NCBI RefSeq assembly: GCF_012985205.1
Contig: NZ_JABEKS010000001.1
Span: forward strand, 682,001-746,000
Length of the DNA stretch: 64,000 nucleotides
Origin: Planctomonas sp. JC2975
GTDB lineage: Bacteria > Actinomycetota > Actinomycetes > Actinomycetales > Microbacteriaceae
Direction: 5' to 3'
Made by a program: the position numbers and the translations under genes. The notes beneath the pieces were generated by a model that saw only the letters and a list, made by a program, of their open reading frames with translations, did not search any database and was not told the origin of the DNA. Positions 47,602 through 57,074 of this stretch are shown one piece after another (the stretch's first letter is position 1; each line of letters starts with the position of its first letter).

Positions 47602-48642
47602 GTGAAGATCCAGAACGCTTTCCGCGTCGGATTGATCGGCACCCTCGGCGTCGGCCTCGGCATCCTCATCCTCACCTCGATCGTCTCGCTATCGACGATC
47701 CTCACCTACATCGGCGCCGCCCTCTTCCTTGCCCTCGGACTTGAGCCGATCATCGGCTTCCTCGAGCGGCGCAAGCTGCCAAGGTGGTCGGCGATCCTGA
47801 TCGTCCTTGTCGCACTGCTGGTGTTCCTCGGTCTGTTGCTCTGGGCGATCATCCCGATCATCGTCAAGCAAGCGTCGAGTCTCGTCGCGAAGATCTCCGA
47901 GTTCGTGCAGAACGGCACGTACCAGGACTGGTACACGTGGCTGCAGAAGCAGTTCCCTGCCGTCGACTTCGACAAGACCCTTCAGGATGTCTGGAACTAC
48001 ATCCAGCACTCCGCAGGTGACATCGGTGCCGGCCTGCTCACCGTCGGCATCGGCATCGTCTCCGGATTCTTCGGCGTGCTGATCGTGCTCATCCTCACCA
48101 TCTACTTCACCGCATCCCTGCCGAACATCAAGCGCGCAGCGTACGAGCTCGTACCGGCCAGCAAGCGCGCGCGCTTCGCCGACATCGCGGAGCAGATCAC
48201 CGACTCGGTCGGCAAGTACGTCATGGGCCAAGTCGCACTGGCGCTCGTCAACGGCATCCTCAGCGCGATCTTCCTGACGGTCATCGGGGCCCCCTTCCCG
48301 ATCCTGCTCGCCGTCATCGCGTTCGTCTTCTCCCTGATCCCGCTGGTCGGCACGCTCACCGGATCCATTGTGATCGTGCTTCTCTCGCTCCTCCTGGCGT
48401 CGCCGCTCACGGCGCTCGTGGCCGCCATCTACTACGTCATCTATATGCAGGTAGAGGCATATGTGCTGAGCCCGCGCATCATGAACCGAGCCGTGTCGGT
48501 TCCGGGAGCGGTCGTCGTGATCGCGGCCCTCGCCGGAGGCTCGCTTCTTGGACTCCTGGGCGCGCTGATCGCCATTCCGGTCGCGGCCTCGATCCTGCTC
48601 ATCATCAAGCAGGTCGTGATCCCGCGCCAGAACGAGCTCTGA
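47602..48642 (+). CDS. AI-2E family transporter (UPF0118)
   Basis: A 346-residue protein with about seven to eight membrane segments and the family end LAGGSLLGLLGALIAIPVAA. GAGGGGG precedes the GTG start. Members include the AI-2 exporter TqsA and Na+/H+ antiporters, so the substrate cannot be told. It is 26 bp downstream of the coiled-coil gene and probably co-transcribed. Confidence 0.85.
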   Translation: MKIQNAFRVGLIGTLGVGLGILILTSIVSLSTILTYIGAALFLALGLEPIIGFLERRKLPRWSAILIVLVALLVFLGLLLWAIIPIIVKQASSLVAKISEFVQNGTYQDWYTWLQKQFPAVDFDKTLQDVWNYIQHSAGDIGAGLLTVGIGIVSGFFGVLIVLILTIYFTASLPNIKRAAYELVPASKRARFADIAEQITDSVGKYVMGQVALALVNGILSAIFLTVIGAPFPILLAVIAFVFSLIPLVGTLTGSIVIVLLSLLLASPLTALVAAIYYVIYMQVEAYVLSPRIMNRAVSVPGAVVVIAALAGGSLLGLLGALIAIPVAASILLIIKQVVIPRQNEL

Positions 48643-48678
48643 GGTTCAGGACTCCAACCGTCTCAGGGCTCGCTCCGC

Positions 48679-48975
48679 TCAGGCGACCCGCCAGCAAGCC
48701 GTGTGCCAGTGCCTGCGCGCACCCAGATCCGCTGCGTCCCCGAGCACGCCATCCGCTCGCCACACCACCACGTGCGCCACCCCTGGCGTCACGACTCCCC
48801 CGCATCCCGGACACGTGTAGCTCTTGATCGCCGATGCCGCCGACACCGGCTGCACGTTCCATTCGCGGCCCCGACGCGTCTCGGTACGTCGCCATCCCGC
48901 GAGCATGCGGCTGAGGTCGTCCGGCTCCTCGTCCGCAGCCCGGCCGCGGCCTCGCGGTCGGTTGTTGCGCGGCAT
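48679..48975 (-). CDS. Small putative zinc-binding protein
   Basis: A 98-residue protein. A basic N-terminus (RGRGRAADEEPDD), a helix, then a treble-clef-like arrangement TCPGCGG ... HVVVW ... RHWHTACW supply Cys/His ligands near residues 55-58, 68 and 88-95. It resembles HNH-like zinc ribbons often miscalled ATP/GTP-binding proteins in actinobacteria. TAGAAT is 6 bp before the ATG, the best -10 box of the leaderless set. Confidence 0.7.
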   Translation of the reverse strand: MPRNNRPRGRGRAADEEPDDLSRMLAGWRRTETRRGREWNVQPVSAASAIKSYTCPGCGGVVTPGVAHVVVWRADGVLGDAADLGARRHWHTACWRVA

Positions 48976-48981
48976 CCATCC

Positions 48982-48987
48982 ATTCTA
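48982..48987 (-). promoter_or_regulatory. -10 box of a leaderless promoter for the zinc-protein gene
   Basis: TAGAAT, GGATGG, ATG on the minus strand; near-consensus hexamer. Confidence 0.6.
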
Positions 48988-49025
48988 CGAATCGCCGAAC
49001 GCGGTCGCGGTCGACGCGAGTGCCG

Positions 49026-50762
49026 TCACTCCGTGTCCGCGCGGCGCTCGAGCCGTGCTTCCTCCTGGTCCAGCAGGCTCTGCGCCCGTCCCAGCACACG
49101 CGACGAGTACGTTCCCTTCGATCGCGCCTCGAGAAGCGCTGCCCGCTCAGCGTCGAGTGCCAGCTGCAGGAGCATTCCGTACTGGGCGTGCGGCCCCGTC
49201 GCCGCCTTGCCCTCGTGCAGGGCCGCGCGCTCCCATGTGGACTCCGCCATCACCTCGATGTCCTTGCGCAGCCGTTCGATCACTTCCGGATCCGGTTCGG
49301 CTCCGTTCTCCAGATCGAGCTTCGGATCCTCCAACGCCTCATCGGCTGCCTCGGCCAGCTCGTCCAGCAGAGAGGCGAGCTCCCGGGCGTCCGCCGCCGC
49401 ATCGGATCCGAGCACGCCGGTGATCCGGATGATCCACGGCAACGTCCCGCCCTGCAGCACGAGAGACAGGATCGCCACGACGAACGCGATGAGGATCAGC
49501 TGCTCGCGGTAGGGAGTGTGCTGAGGAAGGGACTGGGCGGCCGCCAGCGTCACGACACCTCTCATGCCCGCCCAGGTGAGCACCACACCGTCCCGCCAGC
49601 CGACTTGGTTCTTCTGCAGGTCGACGAGGTCGGCGTCGCGCCGGTCGATGTTGTGCTCCGTGCGACGCATCCGCTCCTTGGCGCGCTCGTCATGGTGCCG
49701 TCTGGTGAGTTCCCGCACGCGGTCGCGTACGACCGACAGGTATTCGCGGCTGTCGTCGGCCCTTCGCGCCGCACGACGGATGCGCAACAGCACGGGCGTC
49801 ACGATCACGCCGCGCACGATCAGCAGGAGCACCATCACGAGCAGGCCCAGTGCGAAGGTCTCGGCCAATCCGATCTCGGGATGGTTGACCGCCGAGCCGA
49901 CGAGCCCCATGAGCTGCCCGCCCATGATCAGGAACACGCCGTTCTCGATGACGAACGCGATCACGCGCCAGTTCAGCTGTTCGCTGATCCGCGCTCTGGC
50001 CGTGAACTTCCGTGCGGCCTGATGCCCCGAGTACAGACCGGCCACCACCACGGACAACGCTCCAGAAGCCCCGAGCGCCTCGGCGGGGATGAAGGCGAGG
50101 AACGGCACCACGAACGACACCACCGTGTCGAGCACCGGCTCGGAGAACTTGGAACGCACCCACACCGTGATGAAGCCCACGACGAGCCCGACGAGCACCG
50201 CCACGATGACGGAGCGGGCGAAGTCTCCCGCGACACTCCACACGCTGACGGATGCCGCGGTCGCCGCGATCGCGGATTTCAGGAGCACCAGCGCTGTCGC
50301 GTCGTTGACGAGGCTCTCGCCCTCGAGCAGCGTGACGTCGCGCGCAGGCAGTCCGAGGCGTTTGGCCACGGCGGTCGCCGCGACGGCGTCTGTCGGACTC
50401 ACCACCGCGCCCAGCGCGATCGCCGCCGCGAGGTTCAACTGCGGAAGGAGCGCGAAGAGAACGAGGCCGATCACGACGGCGGAGACCACCACCAGCACGA
50501 CGGAGAGCATCGTGATGCCGCCCAGATTGCGTCGGAAGTCCACGAGGGGAACCTGGACCGCCGCGGCGTACAACAGGAGCGGCAGGAGCACGTCGAGCAC
50601 GATCTCGGGCTTCAGCTCCAGGTGCGGCGCCCCGGGGATGAGCGAGTATACGATGCCGATGACGACCAGCAGGATGGGCGTCGCAACGCCGAGCCGCTTC
50701 GAGAAGGCTGCGGTCGCGACGAGCACGAGGATGCCCACGATGATGAGCAGCGCGTACTCCAT
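49026..50762 (-). CDS. Na+/H+ antiporter (CPA1, NhaP/NHE type)
   Basis: A 578-residue protein with about 12 membrane segments and the CPA1 motifs ALGAVVSPTDAVA and EGESLVNDATALVL, which hold the transport Asp. A long hydrophilic C-terminal domain of about 170 residues rich in Glu/Leu/Arg follows, probably regulatory. It exchanges monovalent cations for protons at the cytoplasmic membrane. The start at 50762 has TAGGCT 6 bp upstream. Confidence 0.9.
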   Translation of the reverse strand: MEYALLIIVGILVLVATAAFSKRLGVATPILLVVIGIVYSLIPGAPHLELKPEIVLDVLLPLLLYAAAVQVPLVDFRRNLGGITMLSVVLVVVSAVVIGLVLFALLPQLNLAAAIALGAVVSPTDAVAATAVAKRLGLPARDVTLLEGESLVNDATALVLLKSAIAATAASVSVWSVAGDFARSVIVAVLVGLVVGFITVWVRSKFSEPVLDTVVSFVVPFLAFIPAEALGASGALSVVVAGLYSGHQAARKFTARARISEQLNWRVIAFVIENGVFLIMGGQLMGLVGSAVNHPEIGLAETFALGLLVMVLLLIVRGVIVTPVLLRIRRAARRADDSREYLSVVRDRVRELTRRHHDERAKERMRRTEHNIDRRDADLVDLQKNQVGWRDGVVLTWAGMRGVVTLAAAQSLPQHTPYREQLILIAFVVAILSLVLQGGTLPWIIRITGVLGSDAAADARELASLLDELAEAADEALEDPKLDLENGAEPDPEVIERLRKDIEVMAESTWERAALHEGKAATGPHAQYGMLLQLALDAERAALLEARSKGTYSSRVLGRAQSLLDQEEARLERRADTE

Positions 50763-50768
50763 CCGACC

Positions 50769-50774
50769 AGCCTA
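50769..50774 (-). promoter_or_regulatory. -10 box of a leaderless promoter for the antiporter gene
   Basis: CCTAGGCT, 6 bp, then ATG 50762 on the minus strand, the third copy of this exact arrangement in the window. Confidence 0.55.
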
Positions 50775-50803
50775 GGGTCTGCCTGGCCGCCGAAGCCGAG
50801 GGA

Positions 50804-51484
50804 TCAGTACCAGCCCGTCGACTCCGAGTGCGACCACGCGCCGCACGGGGTGCCGTAACGCCCGTCGACGTAGCCGAGACCCCAGTTGACCTGAGTCACG
50901 AAGCTGGTCGCCCAGTCGGCTCCCGCCGACGCCATCTTGCTGCCCGGCAGCGCCTGCGGGATGCCGTACGCCCCGGTGCTGGAGTTGTACGCGTAGATGT
51001 TCCAGTGCGACTCGCGATTCCACAGCGCAACGAGGCAGTTGAACTGATCGGCGCCCATCCCCTGCGACGCCAGCACACCCTGGGCGTAGGCCTGAGCGCT
51101 GCCAGGATCCGGTGTGCCCGCTGCGGGTGCGGACGATCCCGACGAGCTGCTCGTGGTGACCGTTGCCTTCGGTGCGGCCTTGGATCCGAACGTGTCAGCG
51201 CTCACGGTCCCGTCGGCGTACTTTCCCGAAACAGCCAACTTCTGCACCGGCTGGTCGAGGAACCGGGAACGGGCCGACGCGAAATCAGGAGACGCCGTCG
51301 CGCCGGAGTACGGATCGACGATGTTCACCAGGAAGAATCCGATGGCCGCGGTGAATGCCACACCGACAACGACCGGTCGCGCAGTGCGGCGCGTGCGGCG
51401 GGGTCGTCGAACAGACGCCTGCACCGTGCTTCGGGTCGGTGTCGGAGGCTCTGCCAGGTGTCGTACTCGTCTGCCCACGATCAC
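50804..51484 (-). CDS. Exported lytic-transglycosylase-like protein
   Basis: A 226-residue protein. An Arg-rich cytoplasmic start is followed by one membrane segment or signal anchor (about 40-56, VVVGVAFTAAIGFFLVNI), a Ser/Ala/Pro linker, and a C-terminal SLT-like domain: FNCLVALWNRESHWNIYA with the Glu, SSTGAYGIPQALPGSKM and NWGLGYVDGRYGTPCGAW. This is the short lysozyme-like domain of many actinobacterial wall proteins and should cleave peptidoglycan glycan strands. The GTG start has no clear SD. Confidence 0.83.
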   Translation of the reverse strand: MIVGRRVRHLAEPPTPTRSTVQASVRRPRRTRRTARPVVVGVAFTAAIGFFLVNIVDPYSGATASPDFASARSRFLDQPVQKLAVSGKYADGTVSADTFGSKAAPKATVTTSSSSGSSAPAAGTPDPGSAQAYAQGVLASQGMGADQFNCLVALWNRESHWNIYAYNSSTGAYGIPQALPGSKMASAGADWATSFVTQVNWGLGYVDGRYGTPCGAWSHSESTGWY

Positions 51485-51575
51485 ACAACGATAACGAAGT
51501 CAGGGCCTGCGGCCAAAGTCGAAACCTGCTTCCGTCCGAACTGCCGATTCAGGTGCCGGCCGCGCTCGCTCCCGG

Positions 51576-52118
51576 TCACCGGACGGCGAGCATCACGTCG
51601 ACGACGCTGTCCAGCAGCAGATCGACCTGCGCCTCTCGATAGCCGTTGCGCTGCTGCCGGAAGACCACCGTGCGCACCTCGTCGACCGACATCGGCATGC
51701 CGTCCCGGAAGTAGCGGACGAGACGCTTGGCGAACCGGTCGACCTCGCGCTTGTTGTATCCGATGGTGAAGATGCTCGCGTGCTGGAACTTCTGCGCATC
51801 GGGCCGTCCGAGACGGTTCAGGATGACCTGCGCCGTGCCGCGCGCGTCGTCCAGCCACTGACGGTCCCCGAGCGCCTGCCTGGCCTGTACGCGCTCCCTG
51901 GAGGCGAAGGCATCCTCGAGTCGCTCCAGCGCTCCGTCGACCACACCGGGCTCGTAGCCGCCGCGCTGGAGCGCGAAGCCGGTACGACGGATGTCCTCCG
52001 CCGTCAACGGCACGTCGGGATCGCCCTCGTAGGCGCGCCTGGCCAGCCGCAGGAAGCGGTCGACCTCCTCGGGGTCGTATCCGCGCTTGCTGCGCTTGAC
52101 GGTCGGAAAATTCGCCAC
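51576..52118 (-). CDS. Multi-repeat DivIVA-domain protein
   Basis: A 180-residue protein built from four short DivIVA-type motifs: KRGYDPEEVDRFL at about 11, GGYEPGVVDGALERL at 53, IGYNKREVDRFAKRL near 118 and NGYREAQVDLLLDSV near 157. Each is spaced by a helix and an F..QR.GY-type turn. There is no long coiled coil or membrane segment, unlike Wag31. It may bind curved membrane or cap a polar assembly. GTG 52118 has GAGAAT 6 bp upstream. It follows cdsA on the same strand. Confidence 0.8.
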   Translation of the reverse strand: MANFPTVKRSKRGYDPEEVDRFLRLARRAYEGDPDVPLTAEDIRRTGFALQRGGYEPGVVDGALERLEDAFASRERVQARQALGDRQWLDDARGTAQVILNRLGRPDAQKFQHASIFTIGYNKREVDRFAKRLVRYFRDGMPMSVDEVRTVVFRQQRNGYREAQVDLLLDSVVDVMLAVR

Positions 52119-52259
52119 GGGAGCATTCTCTCAAAGCCTTGCCATGAGTCCGTACACAGGGGTCGGCCGGCCGTGTCGCGTCGAGGCGTCCGCCGGCATC
52201 ATCGATGCGTCTCTCGATGCCGCCGGTCCGGCGGCAGCATGGTCGCTGGCGCGACCGGA

Positions 52260-53261
52260 TCAGCGGAAGAGCGGCTCGAAGACGACGTAGAGCACGTATG
52301 CCAGTGCCACCGACGGCAGGATCGAGTCCAGCCGGTCGAGGAACCCTCCGTGGCCGGGCAGCCACGAGCTCATGTCCTTGATGCCGATATCCCTCTTGAT
52401 CAGGGATTCCACAAGGTCGCCCATGGTCGCCGTGAGCAGAAGGAGTGCGCCGAAGATGAGGCCGAACCAGAACGGCGTGTGGAGCATGAAGACGGCGAGG
52501 ATCACACCGGTGACGAGCGCCACGATGGCCGCCCCGGCGAAACCCTCCCACGTCTTCTTCGGGCTGATGGTCGGCGCCATCGGATGCCTGCCGAACGACA
52601 GCCCGGCGGCGTACGCACCCGTGTCGACGGCGACCACGAGGATGAGAGCAGCGAGCGTCCACCACTGACCGTTCGGCTGAGCGACCAGAACAACGGTGAA
52701 GCACGCAAGGAACGGCACATACAGGATCGCGAGAGCGGATGCCACGAGGTCGCGCAGCAGCGCGGCTCCCGCCACTCGCTGTGCCCGGCTGATCAGCTCG
52801 ACGAGCCGCCAGATCCAGAGCACCAGGATTCCGCCGAGGGCGACCAGCCACAGTCCCGGCGCGTGCAGATAGTACGCAGCGGGAACGAGCGCGACACCCA
52901 CCACGGTGAGGGCGACGCGCGGAACCCGCAGCCCCGCGATCCGCAGCGCCGTGGCGAATTCGAACCCTGCGGATCCCGCCACTGCTGCTGCGAACACCAT
53001 GAAGAGCTCTTTGATGAAGATCAGGCTCACCAGCAACAGAGCGCCGCCGACGAGACCGATCAGGATCGCGAAGATCAGGTTGCGTCCCGTGCGCTGCTGG
53101 ATCTTCTCGTTCGTGGCATCGAGCTGCGCCCTGGTCGCCTGCATCTGGCGTTCGAGATCCGCGCGCGTGTCACGCACGCGGCGCCCGAACGGCGACGATC
53201 GTCGGCCGCGCGGGGCGCCGTCATCCGGCGAACCGGGAGTAGCGTCGGGCGGATGCGTCAT
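52260..53261 (-). CDS. cdsA: Phosphatidate cytidylyltransferase
   Basis: A 333-residue membrane enzyme with about eight hydrophobic segments after a 70-residue basic N-terminus. The C-terminal signature is seen as GDLVESLIKRDIGIKDMSSWLPGHGG-like, split here as DLVESLIKRD.GIKD and PGHGGFLDRLDS, holding the catalytic acids. It makes CDP-diacylglycerol, the branch point of phospholipid synthesis. The ATG at 53261 is 7 bp after the frr stop. Confidence 0.93.
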   Translation of the reverse strand: MTHPPDATPGSPDDGAPRGRRSSPFGRRVRDTRADLERQMQATRAQLDATNEKIQQRTGRNLIFAILIGLVGGALLLVSLIFIKELFMVFAAAVAGSAGFEFATALRIAGLRVPRVALTVVGVALVPAAYYLHAPGLWLVALGGILVLWIWRLVELISRAQRVAGAALLRDLVASALAILYVPFLACFTVVLVAQPNGQWWTLAALILVVAVDTGAYAAGLSFGRHPMAPTISPKKTWEGFAGAAIVALVTGVILAVFMLHTPFWFGLIFGALLLLTATMGDLVESLIKRDIGIKDMSSWLPGHGGFLDRLDSILPSVALAYVLYVVFEPLFR

Positions 53262-53268
53262 CGGCGTG

Positions 53269-53823
53269 TCAGACCTCGAGGAGTTCCGCTTCCTTGCGCA
53301 CCAGGGCCTCGTCGATCTGATCGATGTGTTTCTTCGTGATCGACTCGAGTTCCTTCTCGGCGCGCGCCACCTCGTCGTCACCGACCTCGGACTTGAGCGC
53401 GTCGAGCTCGTCCTTGCCCTTGCGGCGGATGTTGCGGACCGATACTCGCGCATCCTCCGCCTTGGAGCGCACGATCTTCACGTACTCCTTGCGACGCTCC
53501 TCGTTGAGCTCGGGCATGGTGACCCTGATGAGCTGACCGTCGTTGTTCGGCGTCGCGCCGAGGTTCGGTGCGGCGACGATGGCCTTCTCGATCTCCTTCA
53601 GCGCCGTCTTGTCGTACGGCGTGATCACGATCGTGCGCGCCTCGGGGTTCTGCAGCGAGGCGAGCTGCGCGAGCGGCGTCGGGGTGCCGTAGTAATCCAC
53701 GAGCAGACGCTGGAAGAGCTGCGGGTTGGCTCGCCCGGTGCGCACGGTGGAGAAGTCGTCCTTGGCCACCTCCACTGCCTTCGTCATGCGTTCGGTCGCA
53801 GCAGCCAATGAGTCGGCGATCAC
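53269..53823 (-). CDS. frr: Ribosome recycling factor
   Basis: A 184-residue RRF of normal length. It has the family blocks [23 protein letters not shown] and [17 protein letters not shown], and a C-terminal three-helix end [20 protein letters not shown]. With EF-G it splits post-termination ribosomes. The GTG start is preceded by GAAGGAG. It is part of pyrH-frr-cdsA. Confidence 0.96.
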   Translation of the reverse strand: MIADSLAAATERMTKAVEVAKDDFSTVRTGRANPQLFQRLLVDYYGTPTPLAQLASLQNPEARTIVITPYDKTALKEIEKAIVAAPNLGATPNNDGQLIRVTMPELNEERRKEYVKIVRSKAEDARVSVRNIRRKGKDELDALKSEVGDDEVARAEKELESITKKHIDQIDEALVRKEAELLEV

Positions 53824-53945
53824 GTGTCGCTCCTTCGTTCGAGGGATCAGGTCAAGCTTAGAGGCCGCACCGGCCTGCGCCCGGTTCGGACCGGCAGTGC
53901 AGTCAACGGGATGACGCCGGGAAACGGCGCCGTGCCGGCGCGGAC

Positions 53946-54659
53946 TCAGCCGCCGACGATCGTGCCCAGTTCCTTCCCGAGGATGGCGTCGGTCACGCTT
54001 CCTTCGGGCTCGATCCCGAAGATCTGCATCGGCATCGAGTTGTCGCGGCAGAGGCTGAGCGCGGTCGCATCGATGGCCTTGAGGTCGCGGACCAGAGCAT
54101 CCTGATAGGTGATGCGCTCCAGCTTGACGGCGTCGGGGTTCTTGCGCGGATCGTCGCTGTAGAGGCCGTCGACGCCGTTCTTGGCCATCAGGACCGTGTG
54201 TGCGCCGATCTCCAGCGCACGCTGCACTGCCACCGTGTCCGTCGAGAAGTACGGCAGGCCGGCGCCGGCGCCGAAGATGACGACGCGTCCCTTTTCGAGG
54301 TGGCGCTCCGCTCGACGCGGGATGTACGGCTCGGCCACCTGGGTCATGCTGATGGCCGACTGCACGCGGGTCTCGGCCCCCGCCTGCTCGAGGAAGTCCT
54401 GGAGCGCGAGTGCGTTCATCACCGTGCCGAGCATGCCCATGTAGTCGGCCCGACCGCGATCCATACCGCGCTGGCTGAGCTCGGCCCCGCGGAAGAAGTT
54501 GCCTCCACCGACGACCACCGCGACCTCGACGTCCTCGGCGGCGCGGGCGATCTCGCGGGCGAGGGAGCCGACGACGTCGGGATTGACGCCGAGGGAACCG
54601 CCCCCGAAGGCCTCGCCGGACAGTTTGAGAAGGACCCTCCGTCTCGGTGCAGCTGCCAT
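53946..54659 (-). CDS. pyrH: UMP kinase
   Basis: A 237-residue amino-acid-kinase-fold enzyme. [13 protein letters not shown] is near the N-terminus, [10 protein letters not shown] and [14 protein letters not shown] bind UMP, and [13 protein letters not shown] binds ATP. It converts UMP to UDP and is usually GTP-activated and UTP-inhibited. AGAAGGGA sits before ATG 54659; longer frames run into the promoter region. The 122-bp gap to frr has no obvious feature. Confidence 0.96.
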   Translation of the reverse strand: MAAAPRRRVLLKLSGEAFGGGSLGVNPDVVGSLAREIARAAEDVEVAVVVGGGNFFRGAELSQRGMDRGRADYMGMLGTVMNALALQDFLEQAGAETRVQSAISMTQVAEPYIPRRAERHLEKGRVVIFGAGAGLPYFSTDTVAVQRALEIGAHTVLMAKNGVDGLYSDDPRKNPDAVKLERITYQDALVRDLKAIDATALSLCRDNSMPMQIFGIEPEGSVTDAILGKELGTIVGG

Positions 54660-54690
54660 GTGAGAGTCCCTTCTGAGATGTCTGGAATCT

Positions 54691-54720
54691 AACGTAATGG
54701 TGACCGGCTCTGCGGTCACC
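54691..54720 (-). promoter_or_regulatory. pyrH promoter region with inverted repeat
   Basis: A perfect 8-bp inverted repeat, GGTGACCG-N6-CGGTCACC (54699-54720), lies directly upstream of a TACGTT -10-like box (54696-54691 on the minus strand). It covers the -35 region and may be an operator, or a second stop for read-through from tsf. Confidence 0.4.
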
Positions 54721-54820
54721 GCCTTCACGACGATGCTTCGCCGTGAATCACCCGAGACCGGCGTGCGGACGTCTGCGCGAGCGGCGTCCCGGCATCCGAT
54801 CCGCGTGCTGGCACAGAAAA

Positions 54821-54849
54821 GGAGCCCGGACCCACAGGGTCCGGACTCC
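54821..54849 (-). terminator. Rho-independent terminator of rpsB-tsf
   Basis: GGAGTCCGGACCC-TGT-GGGTCCGGGCTCC on the minus strand forms a 13-bp stem with one mismatch, followed by TTTTCTG. It starts 12 bp after the tsf stop. Confidence 0.9.
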
Positions 54850-54861
54850 TTCTCAACGCTG

Positions 54862-55689
54862 TTACGCGCCGACCTTGAACCGGGCGAACCCGGTGACGGT
54901 CAGGCCTGCGTCGCTGGCCACCTTCGCCACCGTGACCTTGTTGTCCTTCGCGTAGTCCTGGTCGAGCAGGGAGACCTGCTTGAAGTACGCGTTCAGACGG
55001 CCCTCGATGATCTTCGGGAGCGCGGCCTCGGGCTTGCCCTCGTTGCGCGAGATCTCCTCGACGATGCGACGCTCGTTCTCGACCGCCTCGGCAGGAACCT
55101 CATCGCGCGTGAGGTACTCGGGGTTCGCGAACGAGACGTGCTGAGCGATGCTGCGAGCGGTCTCGGCGTCGTCGCCCGAGTAGGCGACGATGACGCCGAC
55201 CTGCGGGGGCAGGTCCTTCGACGTCTTGTGCAGGTAGATCGAGAAGTGCTCGCCGTCGAGGCTGGCGAAGCGACGTAGCTCGACCTTCTCGCCCAGGATC
55301 GCGGCCTCGTCGTTGATGACGTCGGCGACGGTCTTGGTCGCGGCCGGGGCTGCGAGCGCCTCCTCCAGCGTGGTGGCGCCTGCCTCGACCACGGCCTCCT
55401 CGATGCCGCCGGCCAGGGCGATGAACTTGTCGTTCTTCGCCACGAAGTCGGTCTCGCAGTTCAGCTCGAGCATGTAGGCGCGACCGCCGTGCTCACGAGC
55501 CGTCACGAGGCCCTCGCTGGTGGAGCGGTCGGCACGTTTGGCGTTGCCCTTGGCACCCTTCAGGCGCAGGATCTCGGTGGCCTTCTCGATGTCTCCATCG
55601 GCCTCCTCGAGCGCCTTCTTGGTGTCGACCATGCCGGTGCCGAGCTGCTCGCGCAGCGCCTTGATGTCGGCGATGCTGACGTTTGCCAT
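54862..55689 (-). CDS. tsf: Elongation factor Ts
   Basis: A 275-residue EF-Ts. N-terminal UBA-like domain ([22 protein letters not shown]), the nucleotide-exchange core motif [11 protein letters not shown], two dimerisation subdomains and a C-terminal [11 protein letters not shown] segment. It recharges EF-Tu with GTP. GAGGAG precedes the ATG. It is 32 bp downstream of rpsB and ends at a strong terminator. Confidence 0.97.
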   Translation of the reverse strand: MANVSIADIKALREQLGTGMVDTKKALEEADGDIEKATEILRLKGAKGNAKRADRSTSEGLVTAREHGGRAYMLELNCETDFVAKNDKFIALAGGIEEAVVEAGATTLEEALAAPAATKTVADVINDEAAILGEKVELRRFASLDGEHFSIYLHKTSKDLPPQVGVIVAYSGDDAETARSIAQHVSFANPEYLTRDEVPAEAVENERRIVEEISRNEGKPEAALPKIIEGRLNAYFKQVSLLDQDYAKDNKVTVAKVASDAGLTVTGFARFKVGA

Positions 55690-55721
55690 GGTGGTGTGAA
55701 CTCCTCGGTTCGAAGTTGTTG

Positions 55722-56690
55722 TTACTTGGCCTCTGCGGCGTCGCCCTCGGCGGTGGCATCCGCCTCGACGACGGCCTCTGCCTCTGCGGAAGCGCCCTCG
55801 ACGTCGGCGTCGGACTCGGTGGCCTCGATCTGCTCGGCCTCCTCGTTCACGACGGCAGCGGCCTCGGCCTTGCCCTCGGCGAGGTCGGCGTCGGCGACAC
55901 GTGCGGTCTCAGCGCTCTGCTGAACGCCGTCGCCCGTCTCGAGGAGCTCGCGCTCCCACTCGGCCAGCGGCTCGGCGCCCTCTTCTCCCTCTTCGGGCTT
56001 CTGGTGGCGCTGAATGAGACCCTCTGCCGCGGCGTCGGCCACGATGCGGGTGAGCAGGCTGACGGAGCGGATCGCGTCGTCGTTGCCCGGGATCGGGTAC
56101 TGCACCTCGTCGGGGTCGCAGTTGGTGTCGAGGATGGCGATCACCGGAATACCGAGCTTCTTCGCCTCGTCGATGGCGAGGTGCTCCTTCTTGGTGTCGA
56201 CAACCCAGATCGCGCTCGGGGTCTTGGACAGGTTGCGGATGCCGCCGAGCGACTTGTGTAGCTTGTCGAGCTCGCGCTTCTTGATGAGCAGTTCCTTCTT
56301 GGTGAAGCCGCTCGTGGTGCCCTCGAAGTCGAGCTCCTCGAGCTCCTTCATGCGTGCAAGACGCTTGGAGACCGTCTGGAAGTTGGTGAGCAGACCGCCC
56401 AGCCAGCGCTGGTTCACGTAGGGCTGGCCGACGCGCTGCGCCTGCTCGGCGATGGCGTTCTGGGCCTGCTTCTTGGTGCCGACGAAGAGGATGGTGCCGC
56501 CGTGGGCGACCGTCTCCTTGACGAAGTCGTACGTCTTGTCGATGTACGCGAGCGACTGCTGCAGATCGATGATGTAGCTGCCGGAGCGCTCCGTGAGGAT
56601 GAAGCGCTTCATCTTCGGGTTCCAGCGACGGGTCTGGTGTCCGAAGTGGACGCCGCTGTCGAGCAGCTGGCGCATGGTGACGACGGCCAT
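55722..56690 (-). CDS. rpsB: Small ribosomal subunit protein uS2
   Basis: A 322-residue S2. The conserved body ([78 protein letters not shown]) is followed by an acidic Ala/Glu tail of about 70 residues, common in actinobacteria. AGGAGAAC sets ATG 56690; an upstream in-frame ATG lacks support. It is the first gene of rpsB-tsf. Confidence 0.97.
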   Translation of the reverse strand: MAVVTMRQLLDSGVHFGHQTRRWNPKMKRFILTERSGSYIIDLQQSLAYIDKTYDFVKETVAHGGTILFVGTKKQAQNAIAEQAQRVGQPYVNQRWLGGLLTNFQTVSKRLARMKELEELDFEGTTSGFTKKELLIKKRELDKLHKSLGGIRNLSKTPSAIWVVDTKKEHLAIDEAKKLGIPVIAILDTNCDPDEVQYPIPGNDDAIRSVSLLTRIVADAAAEGLIQRHQKPEEGEEGAEPLAEWERELLETGDGVQQSAETARVADADLAEGKAEAAAVVNEEAEQIEATESDADVEGASAEAEAVVEADATAEGDAAEAK

Positions 56691-57074
56691 GGCCGTTCTC
56701 CTGTTCTCGGCATCGGGCACGACGTGCCGCTGATGCCTGGTCGGTTTCTTCGCGAGAGCCGGTCGGCTTCGCGCCTGGCGCCCGACAGTGATCCCCCTCG
56801 ACGTGAATCGAGAACCTTGGGATTTCTGTGCTGCGATCCGGCTTCCGGATGAACGGTTGCCGTGCCGACGAACGGGCGCGCGTAGTCACCCCGACGCGCG
56901 GGGTGCCGAACAATCATAACAGGACGGATACCGTCTGTTCGCGCAGCGGCAGGGCACCCGCGCACGCGGACAGGCGGGCGGACCGAAGGGGGCGAGCGCT
57001 CTCATCCGCGGGCGCACCGGCACCGTCATCCGCTCGCACGACTTCGACGAACGGACCTCGGTGGGCCGCGTCAC
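56691..57074 (-). promoter_or_regulatory. rpsB promoter and structured 5' leader
   Basis: No gene is seen here. TATGAT at 56918-56913 (minus strand) is a good -10 box, giving a leader of about 215 nt. Just upstream is an inverted repeat GACGG-ATA-CCGTC (56923-56935). The leader contains several hairpins: CACCCCG/CGGGGTG (56887-56905), ATCCGG/CCGGAT (56836-56850), CTCGA/TCGAG near 56800, and a nested GGCATC..GGCAC/GTGCC..GATGCC (56709-56737) just before the SD. It could be an S2-binding autoregulatory leader. The remaining 56936-57074 holds nothing recognisable. Confidence 0.5.

Noticed and set aside
49020-50858. A 612-codon plus-strand frame over the antiporter gene
   Set aside because: Shadow of the CPA1 antiporter on the minus strand; it is His/Arg/Asp-rich with no domain.
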